Of a stretch of DNA of 64,000 bases, positions 59,790 to 64,000 are shown piece after piece. The translations under genes were made by a program, and so were the position numbers. The stretch comes from Warburgia ugandensis (Eukaryota > Streptophyta > Magnoliopsida > Canellales > Canellaceae). Every line of letters starts with the position of its first letter. Position 1 is the first letter of the stretch. The notes under the pieces are model-generated. The model was not told the DNA's origin, ran no database searches, and worked only from the letters and a program-made list of their open reading frames with translations. The DNA is taken from positions 54,315,880 to 54,379,879 of the forward strand of contig CP141132.1 of assembly GCA_035236585.1 (NCBI GenBank), given 5' to 3'.

Positions 59790-61019
59790 CCTAATGGAGA
59801 TTAATTAGATTTGGTTTGTAATGCTTTACCACTAGTCATAGATTTAGCATTGCATAGAGGATATTTTCTATTTTAGCAAACTTTCCTTATTCCTAATGAA
59901 GTTGATACCTTCCTTTTCTTTTTATATAGGAATTTGGATGTGAATAAAGCTTTGGAGGAAGACATTAGGATAGTTTCTAATTATATTTTTATTTGAGTGA
60001 ATTAGAGTGAGGATGAAGTTGTATATATATTTTTGTGCAATTCATTCATTTAAATTAAGGATAGTAATAATACAAGTCAAGGGTGGGCCATCCCAACTTG
60101 GAAGAGGAGGTGGCCTATAAATCGACCCACTCTCATAAGAGAAGACTATTTCCAAGATCTCTCTGCAAGACTATTCTTCCCTTCTTTCCAATTCCTAGAT
60201 TAAGTTGCATTGTTAACTTAGTTGCATTTGAATGGCAGTGTAGACGCATAGGAAGCATTTCCTTAATTGTTGCATTCTAGGGTTTGTATTAGATTTACTA
60301 TTTTTCTTCCATCATAGGGCACGTTCTTATATTTTCATCAAACTACATGGGATTGTGAGAAACTTTAGCAAGGGCATTTTATCCTCATAAGATCAAAGGT
60401 GACTTTCATCACCATTCCTAGGCCCACTTAAGTTAAATAGCACCTGATGTACCCCAACCTTCTAGCTTTTTATTTAAAAATGAATCTAGAAGAGACCTTA
60501 GTAGCCATTCATGCTCATAGGACCCTCTTGGAAGAAAGCAGCCTATTGCCACTCTAGTGGCCCCTATCTACTTGACTTCACTAGTACTTAAATGACTAGC
60601 TTTGCTAACACATACTATGACTTAGATCAATTATGGCTGACTGAGGAAGGTGTTAAGTGGTTAGTTTAAATTAGGATCTAACTAGTAAGCAGCAGGGTTA
60701 ATCCAAAATTGAGGAGGATCTACTTAGGGTTAGAAATAATGTAAAGACTTCTCCTAAAAAGAAATTCATGAAAACAAGCCTTTCAAATTATTACTTATGA
60801 TTAGGAATATTAGTTGTCCTCATTGTTTGTTGTTTGTTTCAACATTTAGGTCGCATATTCCAGTTTAGGTATCCCCTAGTCTAGAAAGAAAAAAAGAAGA
60901 AGAGTGTTTCATTGTCTACAACAACTTAGTTTCATTGTATACTAGTACACCATCTCTTAGCGTATGCGAGGTCATCAATCACTTAATCATCATCTAGTAC
61001 CTTTAGATATAGATATTGA
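59790..61019 (+). mobile_element. G: leader
   Basis: About 1.2 kb between primer site and gag with no protein motif. The part at 60500-60570 ('catgctcataggaccc', 'cactctagtggc') matches the leader module of A and B. The 65-codon frame at 60083-60280 is probably chance. Confidence 0.6.
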
Positions 61020-62600
61020 ATGATCTATATGAGGCAAGGCCAATGTACTCTAGTAGATCAAGAGATCCTTGCCATTGAAATGGCCAACGAGAAAGTAGAA
61101 GTAAAACTATTGAAGGATTACTCTACACGGGATCAATTCAACTCATCTTCATGCATAGGATTACCTCCTACAATTGCATATCGCTTTGAGTTGAAACCAA
61201 GGGTTATTCAGCTCCTACCTACATTTTATGGATTGGACAAGGAAGACCCATATCATCATGTAAAGGAATTTCTTGACATTGTGCAACTTTCAAATTCTTC
61301 AAATTCTCTAATGACTCTATTAGGTTGGCTATTTCAATTTTCTCTTAAGGACAAAGCCAAGGTATGGCTCAACTCTTTAGAAGTAGGGTCCATCACCACA
61401 TGGGATCAATTATCGAGAAAATTCCTAAACAAAATTTTCCCAGTCCATAAAACTAATGCCCTCAAGTGTGAAATTATAAATTTCCACCAAAAAGAAGGAG
61501 AGTGCTTCTATGAATGCTGGAAACATTGCAAGGACTTGCTTTTGAAATTTCCCTAGCATGGTTTTGAGAAGTGGCAGCAGGTTCGATATTTTTACAAAGG
61601 TTTGATATTGTAGAGCCAATGTATGATAGATGCCACTAGTATAAGGGTTTTCATGATTACAAGTGATGTGGAAGCCTAGAATTTCTTTGGAATACTTGCT
61701 AATAATTTCCAAAAATGGGATTACTCTACCCGCATGGAAAGAAGTTCATAACCACAAAGAAAAGGTGGAATATATGAAGTAGGGGTCATTCTAGATTTGC
61801 ATAACAAAATTTATATATGGACCCAAAAAGTTGAAAAAATAGATGATCTAACACAATAGTTTGATGCCTTCATGATGAGTAGACCACCTATGCAATTTCA
61901 AACTAAGGTTTGTACAAGCTATTCTAGTCCTAATCACTATGCTCCTTCATGTCCTATTCACTATGCTATGAACACATATCACTAACCTAGTAACAATAAC
62001 TATATTTTGAGACCCATAACCCTAGATGGACTAGCCATCCCAACTTTTCTTGGTCAAAGAATAATTACCAAGGGGTTCCATTGGGGAATCCACCTTAACA
62101 ACCTTTTATTAGGAACAATATGCCTTCACAAAAACTACCTCTAAAATTTCCACCCCAACCAAGGAAACAATCACTAGAGGAAACTCTGAACATCTTTATG
62201 TAAGAGAATGTTAAGTTTCAAAACAAGACAATTCACTTTCAGAATCAAACAGAGTAGACCTTGTAAGCCAACTCACAATCAATTGTGAAGTAGGAGTATC
62301 AAATGGGTTAGTACTCTGCTACTCTCCAACAGGGAAAAAAGGTAAGTTAAACAAGTTCTAAATCCCAAGGGCCAGTGTAAGAATTAGTTCCACACTATTT
62401 GATCAAGTCAAATCCATCAAAACCTTTAAGAATGGAAAACAAGTAGATAAGTAGGTAGATCATACTAAGCATACGCCACAACCTAAGGAGAAAGAAAAGC
62501 CTACCCAACCTCACAAAGGGAAAGAAAAAGTACAACCTACGTCTCTTCATTTGAACCCTTCCTGATATAGTTTGTCCTAAAGGCTCCATTTCCTCATAGA
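61020..62600 (+). mobile_element. G: gag
   Basis: The open stretch 61020-61556 (178 codons) holds the retrotransposon Gag core: 'GLDKEDPYHHVKEFLDI' (61231-61281), 'LKDKAKVWLNSLEVGSITTW' (61347-61406) and 'FHQKEGECFYECWKHCKDLL' (61483-61542). The end of gag follows to about 62600, with the zinc-knuckle region near 61915-61960 and Asn/Tyr-rich and Pro/Gln-rich stretches. It matches gag of A. Broken beyond 61556. Confidence 0.85.
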
Positions 62601-62799
62601 CTAAATAATGCTAAGAGGGAGAACACTTACAATGAGGGAATGGAGATATTCAAATAAGTTAATATTAATATTCCATTACTCAATGACATTAAAAAAATTT
62701 GTCCTTATACTAAGTTCCTAAAGGACCTGTGCACATGGAAGCATAAGCTCAATGTACATAAAAGGGCCTTTCTCACTAGTCAATCTAGTTCTATTCTGC

Positions 62800-63200
62800 A
62801 ATACCAGATCTCTCCAAAATACAAAGAACTTGGATGCCTTGCAATCACATGTGTTATTGAGGAACCCCAATTTGACAAGGTGCTCTTAGATTTTGGGGCT
62901 ATTGTCAACTTGTTGCCCAATTCAATCTATGAGAAACTAGGTCTAGGCAAGCTGAATCTACTGTTACCCCCCTACAATTAGTAAATTGACCTATTAAATT
63001 TCCTAGAGAGGTAGTAGAATATGTCCTAATATAGGTCGACTAGTTTCTCTTTCTAGTGAACTTTTTAATCCTAGACTTATAACATATATTGAATCCAAAT
63101 GTTGAAATCTCTATCATCTTGGACTATCCATTTTTAGCCACATCTAATACAATAATAAAATATAGGAATGGTAATATGAAATCCGAGTTTGACATTTTTA
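62800..63200 (+). mobile_element. G: aspartic protease region
   Basis: Athila protease landmarks: a 'CLAITCVIEEPQFDKVLLD' block (62838-62894) with a degenerate active-site region, 'NLLPNSIYEKLGLGKL' (62908-62955), and 'PFLATSNTIIKYRNG' (63128-63172). The corresponding region of A is 3340-3760. Broken. Confidence 0.75.
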
Positions 63201-63419
63201 TGGACTTTAAAGATTCTTTTGTTGTGAATGTTGTAGAAAGCATAGTTCATGACACTTTCCTTTCATCCTCTAAATCTAATCAAGTCAGCATTGTTCAAGA
63301 AGTAGACCCATTACTTGAAGCTATAGTGGTAGTGGAATCCTCTAAATGGAGACCAAAAATAGAACCCCTGATACCACCTTTAGCTCAAGAAAAAATACCA
63401 AAAGAAACACCCACGCTAA

Positions 63420-64000
63420 ACCTAAACCCATTACAAGAATGCTCAAGGTATTCATTTTTAGGTCCCTTTGAAACTTTGCCTATTATTATAGCCTCAGATC
63501 TAAATCAAGAATAGGAAGGTAAGCTGCTTAATGTACTCCAAGGACATGAGATAGCTATAGGGTGGCCCATCTTAGACATTAAAAGAATTAGCCCCACCAT
63601 TTGCATGCACCAGATTCATTTAGAGGAGAATGTTAAAACATTTTAGGAATCATAATGGTGGCTAAACTTTCACATGAAGAAGGTAGGTAGGGAAGAGGTC
63701 CTTAAGTTGTTAAGTGTAGGCATCATTTACCCCATCAGTGATAGTGCATGGGTTAGTCATGTTCAGGTTGTCCTTAAAGGTCTAGAGTAATGGTAGTTCA
63801 TAATGATGACAATGAATTAGTCTCTACTCATGTGACCACTGGATGGAGAGTTTGTATCGACTATCATAAGCTGAACTCGTTCATGAGGAAATACCATGTA
63901 ACTGGTCATGAATATTACTATTTCTTAGATGGATATTTTAGCTACAACCAAATTCCAATAGTATCAAAGGATCAAGAGAAGACTACTTTCACTTGTCGTT
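63420..64000 (+). mobile_element. G: RT linker and reverse transcriptase start
   Basis: The linker carries 'YSFLGPFETLPIIIASDLNQ' (63450-63509) and a 'HQIHLEEN' block (63609-63632), both matching A at 4045-4230. RT begins with a 'TGWRVCIDYHKLNS' block (63838-63880), then 'YYFLDGYFSYNQIPIVSKDQ' (63914-63973). The window ends inside RT. Broken. Confidence 0.85.

Larger units (their letters stand above)
57733..64000 (+). mobile_element. G: plus-strand Athila-like element, cut by the window end
   Basis: LTR (about 57733-59763), primer region (59589-59790), leader (to about 61019), gag (61020 to about 62600), protease (about 62800-63200), RT linker and RT (63420 to the end). The protein parts closely resemble those of A but have longer open stretches (178 and 141 codons), so G looks younger or better preserved. 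It is still broken in several places. The 3' half lies outside the window. The LTR end is duplicated around a complete primer-tRNA copy. Confidence 0.85.

Noticed and set aside
1-64000. A bacterial-type operon, defence system or other new multi-gene system
   Set aside because: No run of intact, co-directed genes exists; every protein similarity I can support belongs to decayed gypsy elements.

Overview
This window is repeat-packed intergenic DNA from a seed plant, most likely a flowering plant with a large genome. The evidence is the content itself: AT-rich DNA filled with Ty3/gypsy LTR retrotransposons of two plant lineages, Athila-like and Tekay/Del-like chromoviruses, plus a small plastid DNA insert. 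The species cannot be named. I found no intact host gene, rRNA, functional tRNA or CRISPR array, and no long open frame that is not an element fragment or chance.

Layout. Positions 1-51973 can be read as one nest of insertions. An old plus-strand chromovirus (H; pol at 33196-34117, 41714-42620 and 45279-46320; 3' LTR from 46363 to about 51973) is interrupted by a pol-poor chromovirus (I, 34123-41708) and by two solo Athila-type LTRs (J, 42621-45278; K, 48709-51282). To its left, a chromovirus LTR remnant (L, 31840-33195) abuts a plus-strand Athila element (A, 867 to about 31839). A is split by a minus-strand Athila derivative without visible pol (B, 6595-23069) and, in its 3' LTR, by a shrunken minus-strand chromovirus (E, 26615-30903). 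B's 5' LTR holds a 2.7 kb solo LTR (C, 14310-21446), which holds a 4.4 kb solo LTR (D, 14827-19249). E holds a solo LTR (F, 27965-30602) of the same family as C. Perfect 5-bp target duplications support B, C, D, E, F, I and K.

Right flank. 51974-54282 is unassigned repeat-like sequence. 54283-55050 is a three-copy 256-bp tandem repeat that runs into a chromovirus solo LTR (M, 54935-57732). A second plus-strand Athila element (G, 57733 to the window end) follows; the window cuts it in its reverse transcriptase.

Most notable: near the 5' LTR end of G lies a full-length copy, 75 positions, of the complement of tRNA-Asp(GTC), the primer for this lineage, followed by a second copy of the LTR end and a second primer-binding site. 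Also notable are a plastid trnV-GAC fragment inside the integrase of A, a hairpin conserved with paired changes in four chromovirus LTRs, and a leader module shared by Athila elements A, B and G and by the unrelated LTR D. All retroelements here are fossils, and none looks whole. I see no previously undescribed gene system; the interest is in element structure and history.
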